A stretch of 64,000 bases of DNA, taken from assembly GCF_026151205.1 (NCBI RefSeq), contig NC_087077.1:12684983-12748982 (forward strand), written 5' to 3'. The notes under the pieces are model-generated. The model was not told where the DNA came from and did not search any database. It was given only the letters and a program-made list of their open reading frames with translations. Every line of letters starts with the position of its first letter. The first letter of the stretch is position 1. This stretch comes from Bolinopsis microptera (Eukaryota > Ctenophora > Tentaculata > Lobata > Bolinopsidae). A program made the position numbers and the translations under genes. Shown here piece after piece: positions 1-44,127 of the stretch.

Positions 1-1511
1 CCTCAGTCCTCAGTCCTCCTCAGTCCTCCTCTTCATCCTTCTCCTCAGTCCTCCATCCTCCTCCTCAGTCCTCCCCCAGTCCCCCTCCTCCTCCTCCTAT
101 TCAGTCCTCCTCCTCCTCCTCCTCCTTCTCAGTCCTCCTCAGTCCTCCTCCTGAGTCCTCCTCCTCCTGAGTCATCCTCCTCAGTTCTCCTCCTCCTCCT
201 CCTAGGTCCTCCTTCTGGGTCCTCCTCCTCCTCCTCCTCCTGGGTCTTCCTGATCCTTCTCCTCCCTCTCAGTCATCCTCCTCAGTCATCCTCCTCAGTC
301 ATCCTCCTCAGTCATCCTCCTCAGCCATCCTCCTCAGCCATCCTTCTCAGCCATCCTCCTCAGTACTCTTCAGTACTCTTAGGCGGACATAGACGGACAT
401 AGACGGACATAGGCGGACATAGGCGGACATAGCCGGACATAGACGGACATTGGCGGACATAGGCGGACATAGGCGGACATAGGCGGACATTAATGGACAC
501 CTAAATTGCTAAATAAAATGTTCAATTTTTGCTGTTATAGGCGGATCATGTTTTTTGTCCGTTTGGTACCCTATATTTTCAAAACGGACAAAAAATAGAG
601 CGGACAAAAACGGACAAAAATGGACAAAAACGGACAAAAATGGAAATAACATTTAGATGCTTCCTCCTCCTACTCTTCCTCCTCCTCCCCCTGGGTCTTC
701 CTGATCTTCCTCAGTCCTCTTCCTCCTCCCCTCCTCAGTCCTCCTCCTACTCCTCCTCCTCGTCCTCAGTCCTCCTCATCAGTCCTCAACAGTCCTCCTC
801 CTCCCCAGTCCTCTTCCTCCTCCTGAGTCCTCCTCCTGGGTCCTCCTCCTGGGTCTTCCTCCTCCTCTTCATCCTCCTCCTCTTCCTCCTCAGTCCTCAG
901 TCCTCCTCAGTCCTCCTCTTCATCCTTCTCCTCAGTCCTCCATCCTCCTCCTCAGTCCTCCCCCAGTCCCCCTCCTCCTCCTCCTATTCAGTCCTCCTCC
1001 TCCTCCTCCTCCTTCTCAGTCCTCCTCAGTCCTCCTCCTGAGTCCTCCTCCTCCTGAGTCATCCTCCTCAGTTCTCCTCCTCCTCCTCCTAGGTCCTCCT
1101 TCTGGGTCCTCCTCCTCCTCCTCCTCCTGGGTCTTCCTGATCCTTCTCCTCCCTCTCAGTCATCCTCCTCAGTCATCCTCCTCAGTCATCCTCCTCAGTC
1201 ATCCTCCTCAGCCATCCTCCTCAGCCATCCTTCTCAGCCATCCTCCTCAGTACTCTTCAGTACTCTTCAGTACTCTTCAGTCCTCAAAATGTTTGTCCGC
1301 TAATGTCCACCAATGTCCGCTAATGTCCACCAATGTCCATCCAAGTCCGCCAATGTCCGTCCGGGTCCGCCAATGTCCGTCCGAGTCCGCCAATGTCCGT
1401 CCGTGTCCGCCAATGTCCCAAAAAACACGTCCGTTGTCTCATAGAATCCAAAAAGGACAGGACATAGGCGGACATAGACGGACATGACACCCCCCCCCCC
1501 CCCCCCCCCCC
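1..1511. mobile_element. Foldback-like composite element, copy A (left end outside window)
   Basis: This is a partial copy of a composite element that is complete at 25479-27482. In order: a CCT/CAGTCCTC-rich minisatellite (1-370), an array of GGCGGACATA units (382-490), a unique core of about 130 bp with AACGGACAAAAA repeats (491-640), a second CCT-rich block (655-1280), an inverted array of AATGTCCGCC units (1290-1410), then GGACATGACA and a run of 21 C. Positions 1-360 repeat almost exactly at about 895-1260, so the copy is internally duplicated or rearranged. Long inverted terminal regions built of short tandem units are typical of foldback elements. The simple-sequence ORFs inside it have no protein-like composition. 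Confidence 0.7.
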
Positions 1512-2239
1512 TTGATTAAACCAAATGGATCTGGAGGGGTTATTCTAGAAATGTATAACATATATATATATATTATATAATGTATAATGTATAAGTGATA
1601 CGACAGATGGTTTAACCAACCGATGTGTTCTTCTGTAGACGGTGAATAATATATGAAGTAGGGAGAACTTATTCCATATTTTTAGTCCACTATGTTACAC
1701 ATTATGTACATTGCATTCTTTACATTTTTTACATTTTTGAATCTGCTTCTTGACCACCTCTGTAGCTGTCCCTGGCTTAGTTTACTCTGCTTCTTGACTC
1801 CCGGTTACGTGCTCAGGTCATTATACCCATGTGTATTAGCAAGTATACTCTAGTAAGTATAGCTAGATTAATAAGTTTTTCAACACAACCCGCCCAAAGT
1901 CCATACCCTCCACATCAAACACTACATTATATATTTAGAGTAAAATTACTGAATATTGATTAAAATAGTGAGCTTCCCCGCTGAAGATTTGAGCAAGTAG
2001 TTTGTATGTCACGTGTCTCTCTCTCTCTCTCTCTCTCTGCGCTCCTTATTTGGCTCGTGTCCAAAGTCAAGTAGTAATATGAACCAGGTAATTTATAAAG
2101 TGTCAACCATTGACAGGTAACCTTTAATTTGGATTCTAGTTAAATGAACTCAGTATAATAACCGAGCTGCTGCTGCGGGTGGGGTGTAACACACATCTCC
2201 AGACAGGTTTACAAGTATAATCCATTATAAATATTTCAG

Positions 2240-33910
<31,671 letters not shown>

Positions 33911-33999
33911 AAGTAGAACCTAAAACCACCAAACAGACCAAGGACCGTTACTAAGTAACCGTTACTAAGTAACTGTCACTTCAGCTCCTGTCCGATACA

Positions 34000-36600
34000 C
34001 ACCCACCCAATAACTCTCTCAGTAGCTGCTTTCCGCTGAACACTGGCAAGTTGCCAGAATCCGTCTGATTTTGAGAGTCTTGTTTTTAGGCCTGGAATGT
34101 GCGGAAGAACTCGTAGGATTTGGGTGGGACTGTACTGTGTACAGTTCTACTTACTTATCCGCACTGGATGTGTTCATTTTACATGGTGCAGTGGGCACTA
34201 GAAGCATGCACAGTGCAAAGCTCTCAGTGCGCACTGGGTTTAGTGCGCACTGGGTGCAACGTGTACTGCTTCCCCAGAGCACACCCTGTACCTGTACAGT
34301 GCTGTGCGTGTACTGCTTCCCCAGAGCACACCCTGTACAGTGCTGTGCGTGTGGACGGTGTGTTTTGCGCTCAATGCGCATCAGCGTGCTGGAAATTGGT
34401 ATTATGCGCTATGTGCTGCTGTATTGGAGTAAAGTGAATCAGGAGCCTGGAATTCAGTTCATAGTAATGACTTGTTAAATAGTTATCTTTCCAACCACCT
34501 AGGATCCTCCTTTCAAAATATAATGTATATTGCTTACTTCAGGTAAGTGATATATAAATATAATATATTTTAGGTTTTATTTCTGCTAATTTCACTTTAT
34601 TACTCTCGTCTGTGCCGCTAAATTATTTTCTCATCAACAAGATTGTCTCATGTAGGAATATGTTTGTCAATAAATTCAAAATTTGTGCGAATTGGTACAT
34701 TGATCTGTAGATTTGTAAATATGAAATTTTTAGACTGAAGCTCAAGTCGAGTCAAAATATTTTTTTAGTATTTTTACGTTTCTTAAACGTGGGAAGCTGT
34801 GTTAAGAAGCTTTATCACTGCAGTGTTTCCACCTATATTGAAGACGCCCGATCATTGCACGTGACACTGACCAGTGTTTTCTAAGGTGCGCTGAGCTGCG
34901 GCGCACTCAATGATTGTGCGTCGCAACCATAGGTGGGATTCACCTGTCCGTTATCAAGGATGAAATTTATTTTATGTAGCCTTCCTCTTATGCTCTCTGA
35001 TTTTATTGATAATTCCTGTCCTGACTATTTTAAGCGGAATATTGTAATTTATAAACTTAAAATTTTTTAGAGCCGTGTACAGAGAGACAATGTAACATTT
35101 TGCTTTATGATTGATTATAATTAGTTATAATTATAATTAGTTATAATTGTAATTAACTTATAATTATGATTTTGCTTTATAATTAATCGCCTAATAACGT
35201 TTTAACCGGTTAATAGAGTTTAGAAGTGATTTGTTATTATCCCCTAGCAATAACGTGTAATTGTAGCTATCTGATATCAACTGTATAGACATTTAATAAT
35301 ATAATCACTGTTCTATCCTCGTAATGATCGCATTTAATTGATCAGCTCACAGTAATAACCTTATATATTGCAATGACGATTTATCTTTGTGATGTTCAAC
35401 ACTTAGTGCCATGCACGTGCTACGTTGCTGCGCGCAAACTGCGCGATGCAAATGAGTTTTCTCATCACGCTGCACGTGCATGCTGTTACAGGTCGAACAA
35501 AATTGTTTTTTCCGAGCATCAGGAATTGCTCCTGAATGATAGTCTTACAATCGACTGGAACTTTTATTATTACATAAGTTTAACACGCATGTTATTTGAA
35601 CTATTTAATCCTAATCACATACATCATAAATCACACTAACTTACAATTTACATGCACACCAACTTGTATTCACAAAATCTTCAAATTTAAAATTTACAAA
35701 CACTCTGGCTCACATGAACAATACTCATTATAAATAATTGAATAACGCTATTCTTCGAAGTCTCACAGTCAGTCACACTAACTCTGGCATAAGGCATAAG
35801 CACATTATTTGTTCCCACTCATTCACCTCATTCGTAATCGTACTCATAAGGCAATTTTTCAACTCCACAACTATCATATGTAACAAGATTCGTCACTCAT
35901 GTGCTTATGACTTTAAATTTGTTCGTCCTCAGCACCACCACTTAGTCTGACTGAGCGCCCTTAGATGGGCTTCTAATTTGTAATTAAGTTAGCTCTACAG
36001 AAGAGGATATAATGTGTTTTAAAGTTCGCTGTTGAAACTTGTTACGTATTGCAGACTCAGATGTCGACCAATTTATAATAATTCGTAAACGTCACAGTTA
36101 AGAATTTTTCATAATTACCCAACAAATGTTGTCCACCTCGTTTGACTCTACCCTCATCTTCACCTCACTCCACAGCCTTGTTCATGAAGTTAAGATGTGT
36201 GTAACTCAGTTACTATCAACTGTAGTAGGGATAGCTTTCTTGTTGATTAATATTGCGGTGCTGATATTGGATATGATTCATATTTCCACATACATATGCT
36301 CTTTTTTTTTTTGGGCGAGCGATTTAATGGAAGCCCTTCTTGTTGGAAAATTTCACTCTGTTCAAATTACATGTGAAAATCAAATTCTGTTTTCAGTTTT
36401 ATGTTACCCAAATTATTGGGGGTAATTTTAGAATTTACTACTTTATAGTTGACAAAGAAGTAATTGGACACTGAAAGTATCGGCACCCCAAGCTTCCGTA
36501 GGATCATTTCATAGTTAATCATTCAAAGATAATTGCTTTGTTAAACTGGTTGTTTTATTATTATTAAGATCATTCGTTTCCTTTTTCACGCTCTGAAATT
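34000..36600. other. Intergenic region downstream of the RasGAP gene
   Basis: AT-rich and without supported genes. It includes a 45-bp direct duplication (CTGCTTCCCCAGAGCACACC at 34266 and 34313) amid CACTG-rich sequence at 34180-34390, and AATTATAATTAGTTATAA simple repeats near 35110. The open frames here lack splice sites and homology. Confidence 0.5.
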
Positions 36601-37141
36601 TTCCATAAATCTTCGCGCGCGAAAAGAGGTATAGTTATAGTTATATACAACGTGTATCAAATAAATCTTGATGAGGAACATTATTGGGGACCTACCCCAG
36701 TATTGTTTAGTATTAGTAAGAGAACCCTTGTAGGTTTACAACCTACCAGGACGCGCGCCGAGTTGGACTCGTCGACGGTCCTGTATATGGAACAGATATT
36801 TTACGAGTATCACCCGTTAAGAGAACCCCCTGACATAACAGGCGTGCTTTAATTTTATAAGGCTTGCAGAGCGCAGATAAACTTAAAAAGTGCAAAATAT
36901 TTACGATTACTATTTTTAAATGAGTTGAATCCGTGCATCATGCATGACAAAAATTTACGATTTGCTTAACCACTTTTGAATGACGATGCCAACCCTTCCA
37001 AATTGTTGCTTCGTGAAGCACAGCAACAATTTTTGACTTACAGTTACATCGTCATTTTATTTAGTGCCGTGGTTGTAGCGGCTCTTACTAAATCGCTCGC
37101 CCGAACCACAAACCATGCCTACAATGATTTAGTGAGCGCTT

Positions 37142-37277
37142 GTCATACGTTGTATGACCCGCCGCGCACGAAGTGCGCGGCTCCCCCTGTAGCGTCGAAG
37201 ACGCTACAGGGGCAGTCGCTACAGGGGGCGCTTCACTATAGTCGTTTTACTATAGTCTTTTCACTATAGTGAAACGA
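37142..37277. repeat. Cluster of perfect short-loop hairpins, copy 1
   Basis: In succession: GTCATAC-GTT-GTATGAC (37142-37158), GCCGCGCAC-GAA-GTGCGCGGC (37161-37181), CCCCTGTAGCGTC-GAA-GACG... closing with GCTACAGGGG (37184-37212), then GTCGTTTTACTATAGT / ACTATAGTGAAACGAC (37242-37277). All stems are perfect or nearly so and two share a GAA loop. Confidence 0.85.
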
Positions 37278-37540
37278 CCGTGGGGGTCACCACGTGATAC
37301 AAGTGAGCGCGCTATTTCATATCTAGGACTTACTGGGCCGCGCTTGATACATGTTTCGTATCCCAATATCAGAAAAGTGGCATGCAACGTATGTCAAGGC
37401 CGCGCTCAGCCTGTCATTCCGCCTAATCTCTATTCGGTTTATGAACATGTATACCGGGATCAGAGACAAATTTCTAGTGTAGCGGTTGTTGCAGTGATTC
37501 AGTGATTCATAATCTTCAGTTAATTGACGAAGTAAATTCT

Positions 37541-37583
37541 TGTCATACGTTGTATGACCCGCCGCGCACGAAGTGCGCGGCCG
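37541..37583. repeat. Hairpin cluster, copy 2
   Basis: Repeats the first two hairpins of 37142-37181 without a single change. A third, decayed piece (GTGCGCGGCTCCCCCTGTAG) lies at 47405-47424, where the third stem has been broken. Confidence 0.85.
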
Positions 37584-38218
37584 GTCGCGCTAAATCACTC
37601 TACAGTCGATTCTTCCATTTTCACCACTTTTAGTTTCGCATTGGATAAGCACATGTTATACGCGCGCGTTACGTGTCAATCATATTTGATCCCGATTTCT
37701 TACTTTGGGTTTCAAACTTGCTTGTCGAGTTTTCGTCAATAATCAATTATCATCCATGATTCATCATTGCCACTTGTGTAATACCTTGAAATCCTATAAG
37801 TTGAATGAATAGGTTTTAAAATTGTTGACATAGCATAGAAGGACTGTTGTCAGAATGTAGAATGATACAGAGCCGCCTTCAGAAGTTAAAATTGTTGAGC
37901 CTTATTTTCTAGTGTACTGTTTCGTATGACATATGAGTCGAGGTACAAATAGAATTTTTCGCTGGATCAAAATGCTGAGATTTTAATATAAAGCAAAGCC
38001 AAGTATCAATAAACTAGTTTAGATTACGCCTGATTGCTTGAGTCCTATTTAAAAATATTTTTGATATGTGATCCTAGAAGTAGAATCACAAATTTTGCAT
38101 TCGTTTTAATTGTGTTTTTTTTATGCGAAGAGCATAATATATTGTTTTTCCTTAAGCCAGCTGATCCAGCTATTGTAAAAGTCTACGGTCTAAAATGCTG
38201 CTTACTTTAGAAACATTA

Positions 38219-38692
38219 CCTGAGGACCCCAGGCTATTATGTTCATTAACAGAATAAAGATTTGGCGGAATGACAGGCTGAGCGCGGCCCAGTAATAGAA
38301 ACACTGCGCTTCTTATTTGAATCATTAAATCTAGGCTGCATAAAATGATAGGTTTTCGGATTTTGACCTGAGCAGCCGAAACTGATATTATTATTATTGT
38401 TATCCATATAATATACTATTATCGATGTAGTTTAATAGACTATAAATTTATTATATAACCTGGTTTTATTTCCATAGAAGTGTTTTTACCAGTTACTTTA
38501 GTAAATTAACAAAATGTACGTCTCCACTCTGCAGTTCCGACTGCAATTCGAACTTTGCCGTCTAGAATCTAGTGTGAATATTATAGATATTTACAACAAA
38601 TATTTTAATTGGTAATCTTGTTTTGCTTTACTGGGCCGCGCCAAATCTTTATTCAATATGTTAATGAACATAATAGCCTGGGGTCCTCAGGT
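38219..38692. repeat. Inverted repeat of about 70 bp with 330-bp spacer
   Basis: Left arm CCTGAGGACCCCAGGCTATT...GGCCCAGTAA; right arm TTACTGGGCCGCG...AATAGCCTGGGGTCCTCAGG. The left arm has 19 extra bp that are also present at 37398-37425. Related TACTGGGCCGCG motifs occur at 37333 and near 48660, so this is a dispersed family, probably of MITE type. Confidence 0.65.
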
Positions 38693-39290
38693 AAGTTTTG
38701 CTCTTATGAGTGGGTCAATCATTTATTTTTAATTGTAGTTGACGAAATCGTAGTATTAATAGATTATTTTAACATTGTATCTTTGCAGCTATGTAAGTTT
38801 TCAGTACGTCCTGTTTATGACAAAGGCATGTAGCCGAAACGTCGACAAAGAATTATGTTTTAACACACTGAGTGGAGACTCTCATTTCGTCAACTACAAT
38901 TAAAATATTTTAATTATCAGGTTCATCAGCATGGGACAAGTTGCAGATCAACCGCCATATAGGTACGTACTACAAGTTTTCATTTATGACTCAGTAATAC
39001 AATTAAACAACAAGTTAACTTAAGAGTTGCAATTTGATTGATATACAATATCATGCGATAGTTTATTAAAATACTTCGAAGGCTTTTAACTTGAATAACA
39101 ATATCATTTTTAAAGCAAGGTTTGTAATTGAAGGCAAGCATATCGGTCTGGGTAACACGACTCCTGTCCGACAGCGACAGCTGTCCGACAGCGACATCTG
39201 TCCGAATCAGGGTACCAGAAAAAAACGACATCTGTCCGAAATTGTGACCTGATTTGAGATATGATCTGAGCCATAGTTTACTACCACAGT

Positions 39291-39593
39291 TTATTTTTCG
39301 ATAGCTTTGAGGAAATCCATAGGGTTGCTGTAGTTGTCGTAACCATCTACAATTCTCTGAAGTTGTCCATCATAACGGATCCATTTGGGTGCACGTGGCT
39401 CAGGTAGTTCCCGCCAGTCTCTTTTGGTTTTCTTCACGTCTGTAACAGGAGAGTTTGGAGTCAGGTACTCCTCCCAGATGTTGGTCTGCTTAACATGCTT
39501 CAGGAGGGCTTTCTTGTAGTGGAAGTTACATCCTCGTCTGGTAGTGGAGGGCCACACGGAAGCAACTTGCTCGAGATTCGTAACCCAATCCAC
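39291..39593 (-). pseudogene. MULE-like transposase fragment
   Basis: About 100 codons: LEQVASVWPSTTRRGCNFHYKKALLKHV resembles the (V/F)FP..x..GC.FH(F/Y)..A... block of MULE transposases just after the last catalytic region, followed by a conserved-looking RAPKWIRYDGQLQRIVDGYDNYSN. The 5' part is missing and replaced by the CCCTGA array. Confidence 0.5.
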
Positions 39594-39836
39594 CGACCCT
39601 GACCCTGACCCTGACCCTGACCCTGACCCTGACCCTGACCCTGACCCTGACCCTGACCCTGACCCTGACCCTGACCCTGACCCTGACCCTGACCCTGACC
39701 CTGACCCTGACCCTGACCCTGACCCTGACCCTGACCCTGACCCTGACCCTGACCCTGACCCTGACCCTGACCCTGACCCTGACCCTGACCCTGACCCTGA
39801 CCCTGATCCTGATCCTGATCCTGATCCTGACCCTGA
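39594..39836. repeat. (CCCTGA)n hexamer array
   Basis: About 40 copies of CCCTGA with a few CCTGAT units at the right end. It differs from the CCCTAA telomere unit by one base. It starts where the MULE fragment breaks and ends where the satellite begins. Confidence 0.95.
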
Positions 39837-41440
39837 CTTTAAACTTTCCAGATAGTTACATGGCTATAAGACGGATAATCTGAGCAAGTTTGGGCAAATT
39901 TCTATGTGCCAAACTTGAGATATGACTTCAAACACATTAAAATATCTCAAATTGGCGGTTTTGGTACGATATTTGACGAAAGTCGATTATCTCAAGATCT
40001 AACTGATAGAATTTCTTTAAACTTTCCAGAAAGGGGGGGAGCCAAGTAGATTTTTGTAGATATTTGGATACGTTAATTCACCACTTGTTTCGTGAATTAT
40101 CCATTACAATAATCTACAAATATCTACATTTATCTACAAAAAATGTATATCTCAAATATGTGCCCAGAAATTCTACTGAATTTTTGGAGATAAATGTATA
40201 AATTTGTAGAATTTGTAGAATTTTCGTGAATTATCCATTGACAATAATCTACAAATATCTACATTTATCTACAAAAAATGTAATCTCAAATATGTGCCCA
40301 GAAATTCTACTGAATTTTTGGAGATAAATGTATAAATTTGTAGAATGTCAACCACTTTTTTCGTGGATTATCCATTCTACATTAATCTACAAATATCTAC
40401 AAATATCTACTTGGCTCCCCCCCCCCCCCCCCCCCCCAGATAGTTACATGGCTATAAGACGATTAATCTGAGCAAGTTTGGGCGAATTTACATGTGCCAA
40501 ACTTGAGATATGACTTCAAACACATTAAAATATCTCAAATTGGCAGTTTTGGTACGATATTTGACGAAAGTCGATTATCTCAAGATCTTACTGATAGAAT
40601 TTCTTAAAATGTTTCCAAATAGTTACATGGCTATAAGACAGACAATATGAGCAAGTTTGAGCGAATTTCTATATGCCAAATTTGAGATATAACTTCAAAC
40701 ACAAGAAAATATCTCAAATTGGTGCGTTCTAGCGGAACGCGGGCATATATTTTGAGATCTAACTGATAGAATTTTTTTAAACTTTCCAGATAGTTACATG
40801 GCTATAAGACAGATAATCTGAGCAAGTTTGGGCGAATTTTTATGAGCCAAACTTGAAATATGACTTCAAACACATTAAAATATCTCAAATTGGCGGTTTC
40901 GGTACGATATTTGACGAAAGTCGAGTATCTCAAGATCTAACTGATAGAATTTTTTTAAACTTTCAAAATAGTTACATGGCTGTAAGACGGATAATCTGAG
41001 CAAGTTTGGGCGAATTTCTATGTGCCACACTTGAGATATGACTTCAAACACAAGGAAATATTACAAATTGGTACGGTACGCAGGCATATATTTTGAGATC
41101 TGACTGATAGAATTTCTTTACACTTTCCAGATAGTTACATGGCTATAAGACGGATAATCTGAGCAAGTTTGGGCAAATTTGAAATTTCTATGTGCCAAAC
41201 TTGAGATATGACTTCAAACACATTAAAATATCTCAAATTGGCGGTTTTGGTACGATATTTGACGAAAGTCGATTATCTCAAGATCTAACTGATAGAATTT
41301 CTTTAAACTTTCCAGATAGTCACATGTCTATAAGACGGATAATCTGAGCAAGTTTGCGCGAATTTCTATGTGCCAAACGTGAGATATGACTTCAAACACA
41401 AGGAAATATTTCAAATTCTATCAGTTAGATCTTGAGAAAA
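39837..41440. repeat. Satellite array, unit about 175 bp, seven copies
   Basis: Units begin near CTTTCCAGATAGTTACATGG (39842, 40433, 40610, 40788, 40968, 41125, 41308) and contain TGAGCAAGTTTGGGCGAATT and GATATGACTTCAAACACA. Two sub-types differ in the segment after AATATCTCAAATTGG. A G-tract MITE has split the first unit. Confidence 0.85.
40028..40437. mobile_element. MITE with G-tract terminal inverted repeats
   Basis: About 400 bp. It starts GGGGGGGAGCCAAGTAGAT and ends ATCTACTTGGCTCC plus about 21 C, an inverted match. It is inserted in CTTTCCAG|ATAG of the satellite with a CCAGA-like duplication. Inside are two diverged copies of a segment with CACTTTTTTCGTGGATTATC and ATCTACAAATATCTACA. 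Confidence 0.7.
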
Positions 41441-43309
41441 TCGAAAATAACCGCCAGCTTATGTAATGTAATCACAACTTGTTTAAGTTGACTATGAAAA
41501 CCTTCCCCAGTTTGGCTATGATATAATTGATATCTCTAAATAAAATTGGCCTACGTTAAGATTCACCATTGAGCGAGCTACAAAAAATACACAGTACACA
41601 CTCACATTCCTACCCAGTGCACACTATAACTGTTGCCAGATAAAACATTCAATGACTTGCTTTAATTACAATTAATAAACGATGTGCAGACACGTCATGC
41701 TAAAATACATATTCCGAAGTAAGATTAATCCCAGAATAATTTTTAGCAACTTTCAGACACGTTTTCAAACATAATCCAACAGCTACAGACAACTGCTGCA
41801 AGGAACTATTTCTTCCAGATGTAATGAATCGAAATTTAATAGGGTCCTTGTGCATTTTTGTCGTACCATACAGATATGGAAGCTTTCTATTCTCAGACTT
41901 GATTTTAATTCCATGAGACTTGAGGAAGTCTGCATGTCTGAGAATGATTTCAGGATCTTGTTAAGGTTGATATCCTCAACATATTTATTAGTGTACTGAA
42001 CTACCATGTAATTGTTACACCGCAATTCCAGTCGCAAGCCTGGGACCACTACTAGCATAGTCACAACATCTACAAAGCTGCCATATAGCCTGACTGACAA
42101 TTTTCTCGACTGACTGACAATGTTTCTTCTTTTTCCCCATTTAGAATACAAAGATTAGTACATTTTAGCTTATGATTAATATTATATTTTTACCTATAGT
42201 TTACTTAGATTTCAGGTTGACTCTTCTTTGACCAAACGTATTTACATCGATACAATTAGTATAATGTAAACAAACAAAACCCCGATTTACCACGAACCCC
42301 GATTTACCGCGAATGTTTCCTTTCCCCCAAACTCCGCGGTAAATCGGGGTTTTACTGTATTTAAAAAGTTTCGATTCCGCAATAATTTCCGTTCACAAAT
42401 TAGGTGGGATCATGATTCATACATATCAAATTCTGCATACATGTATATATTGATATTGTATAACTCAATCTATAGCATATAATAAGACGGGTGTACTCAT
42501 CAATTAATTTAGTTTAAACACTACTTTATTTAGCTCCTTATTATATTTGAAATCCGAATTGAATATTATTTATGAGAGTCAAATTTTTGTTGATCCCACG
42601 TTTGATTACGATGTTGTCACATTGAAACGTTGAATAATTCCTTTCCTCCTTATTTTATTTTTCATAAATATCTTATCATAAATATCTTATCAGGAGCAAA
42701 GAAAAACAGTCCTGGCTGTCCAAGAACCCTAACAGGGCCGGAACACACAACCAGTGATAGCAGGAAATACAATAAGCAGTGGCGTAACAACAAAAAGAAC
42801 TAGAGGGATAGAACAGGTTACCACTTCCTGTAAAGAAGAAGAATAAAAAACATTCCCCCCATCTCACGTGCAGGCAGATTAAAAATCTTACTGTTATCTA
42901 TATTTTGAGACCTCATGTGGCGTGTTTTTCTGCTTTTTATACTTATAATACTAAAGATTCTGCAGTCTTAACTCTTATACTTTTCAAGTAAAAATAATTG
43001 ACTTCGGTAAAATTGTAATATGCCGACTCGCTATAAAGGTTTAAAACATGAGTGATTGTTGGTTGTAAAGTGCTAAGTATTTTTCCTTCTTAAATGGCTA
43101 TATAAAAAGGCTTGTTATATTAGCCGGAGTTTAGCAGCTCTGAAACAACCTTATGATAGAGCGCACAAATATAGAGCAGCTGTTATGAACAGTCAACTAA
43201 TAGCCATTTAACGGCCGTGATCATGTCGTTACGATAATACATAATAGCCGTCTCAGCTTTTTTAGCCGGTTAATTAGTTTACCGGCTTACGCAGTGGGAG
43301 ATTTATAAT
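41441..43309. other. Intergenic AT-rich region
   Basis: No supported gene apart from the small pogo-like inverted repeat listed next. A 122-codon minus-strand frame at 41783-42151 has no recognisable domain. Confidence 0.5.
42275..42358. mobile_element. Tiny pogo/Tc1-like MITE
   Basis: AAACCCCGATTTACCGCG at the left is mirrored by CGCGGTAAATCGGGGTTTTACTGTA at the right. Read from the right it begins TACAGTAAAACCCCGATTTA, as in pogo/Tigger-type terminal repeats next to a TA. Only about 80 bp remain. Confidence 0.55.
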
Positions 43310-43757
43310 TCGCATCGTTTTGTCGTTTTAGAACCTAGAAATAGTGCTCAAAGCTGGCTTTGTGGTTAAGTTTTGTAGTTGGAAAGTGTTTTTAATGTAG
43401 AGCACTGGGAGCTCTGAGGATTTATAATTGGCATCATTTAGCCGTCTCATAACCTAGAAATAGTGCTCAGAGCTGGTTTTGTGGTTGAGTTTTGTAGTTG
43501 GAAAGTGTTTTTAATGTAGAGTACTGGGAGCTCTGAGGATTTATAATTGGCATCATTTAGCCGTCTCATAACCTAGAAATAGTGCTCAGAGCTGGTTTTG
43601 TGGTTAAGTTTTGTAGTTGGAAAGTGTTTTTAATGTAGAGTACTGGGAGCTCTGAGGATTTATTATTCGCATCATTTAGCCGTCTCATAACCTAGAAATG
43701 GTGCTCAAAGCTGGTTTAGTGGTTAATTTTTGTAGTTGGAAAGTGTTTTTAATGTCC
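43310..43757. repeat. 119-bp tandem repeat, about four copies
   Basis: Units begin GATTTATAATTGGCATCATT at 43310, 43419, 43538 and 43657 (spacings 109, 119, 119). The array ends just before the ATG at 43789, so it forms the upstream region of that candidate exon. Confidence 0.9.
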
Positions 43758-43788
43758 ATGTCGTGTTCGGTGTTTTATAACTCCCGAC

Positions 43789-43905
43789 ATGGCTGCACAA
43801 CAGTCTCCCTTAAGAACACTTTCCACTGTTAATGCAAATTATCATTTACGATCGTTGTTCTACCAATCTGCCTTAATAAATTTGTTCATGAATTCATACA
43901 CTGTA
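43789..43905 (+). CDS. Candidate first coding exon of an unidentified gene
   Basis: ATG in good context (CCCGACATGG) opens MAAQQSPLRTLSTVNANYHL... ending FMNSYT at a consensus donor ACT|GTAAGT, phase 0. A tiny in-phase candidate exon (GTTTATAG|AGATCTGCGG...TATCAG|GTTAAC, 44061-44081) would add RSAARYQ. Resemblance to the N-terminal LYQAA region of Rpr2/Rpp21-type proteins is too weak to name it. It might belong with the exon at 45610. Confidence 0.35.
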
Positions 43906-44127
43906 AGTGTAGACTGTATTATTAGTGCCGTACATTTGATTAGCAATTTACTGGGCATGCGACTTAATTGTGTCATGATGTTGATAGTTGCCAAATTTCG
44001 GTAACAAATTAGGACTTAATTTGAGTTTACTGCACGCGCGATGAATAATTTGTGTTTATAGAGATCTGCGGCGCGTTATCAGGTTAACCAGTGAAATCAC
44101 GGCGTTTTCGTCACGTGACAGTCGAGT

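Noticed and set aside
640-1041. Ser/Leu-rich open frame
   Set aside because: It is a translation of the CCT minisatellite of the foldback element; composition explains it.
34071-34478. 135-codon plus frame with Cys/Val-rich sequence
   Set aside because: Overlaps other frames of equal length on both strands in a CACTG-rich duplicated stretch; no splice context or homology.
36126-36425. Possible membrane protein (99 codons with hydrophobic stretch)
   Set aside because: AT-rich DNA gives such hydrophobic frames by chance; no splice sites, no homologue recognised.
39594-39836. Interstitial telomere
   Set aside because: The unit is CCCTGA, not CCCTAA, and it is too uniform and isolated to call telomeric.
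41783-42151. 122-codon minus frame
   Set aside because: No recognisable domain and no supporting splice or context signal.
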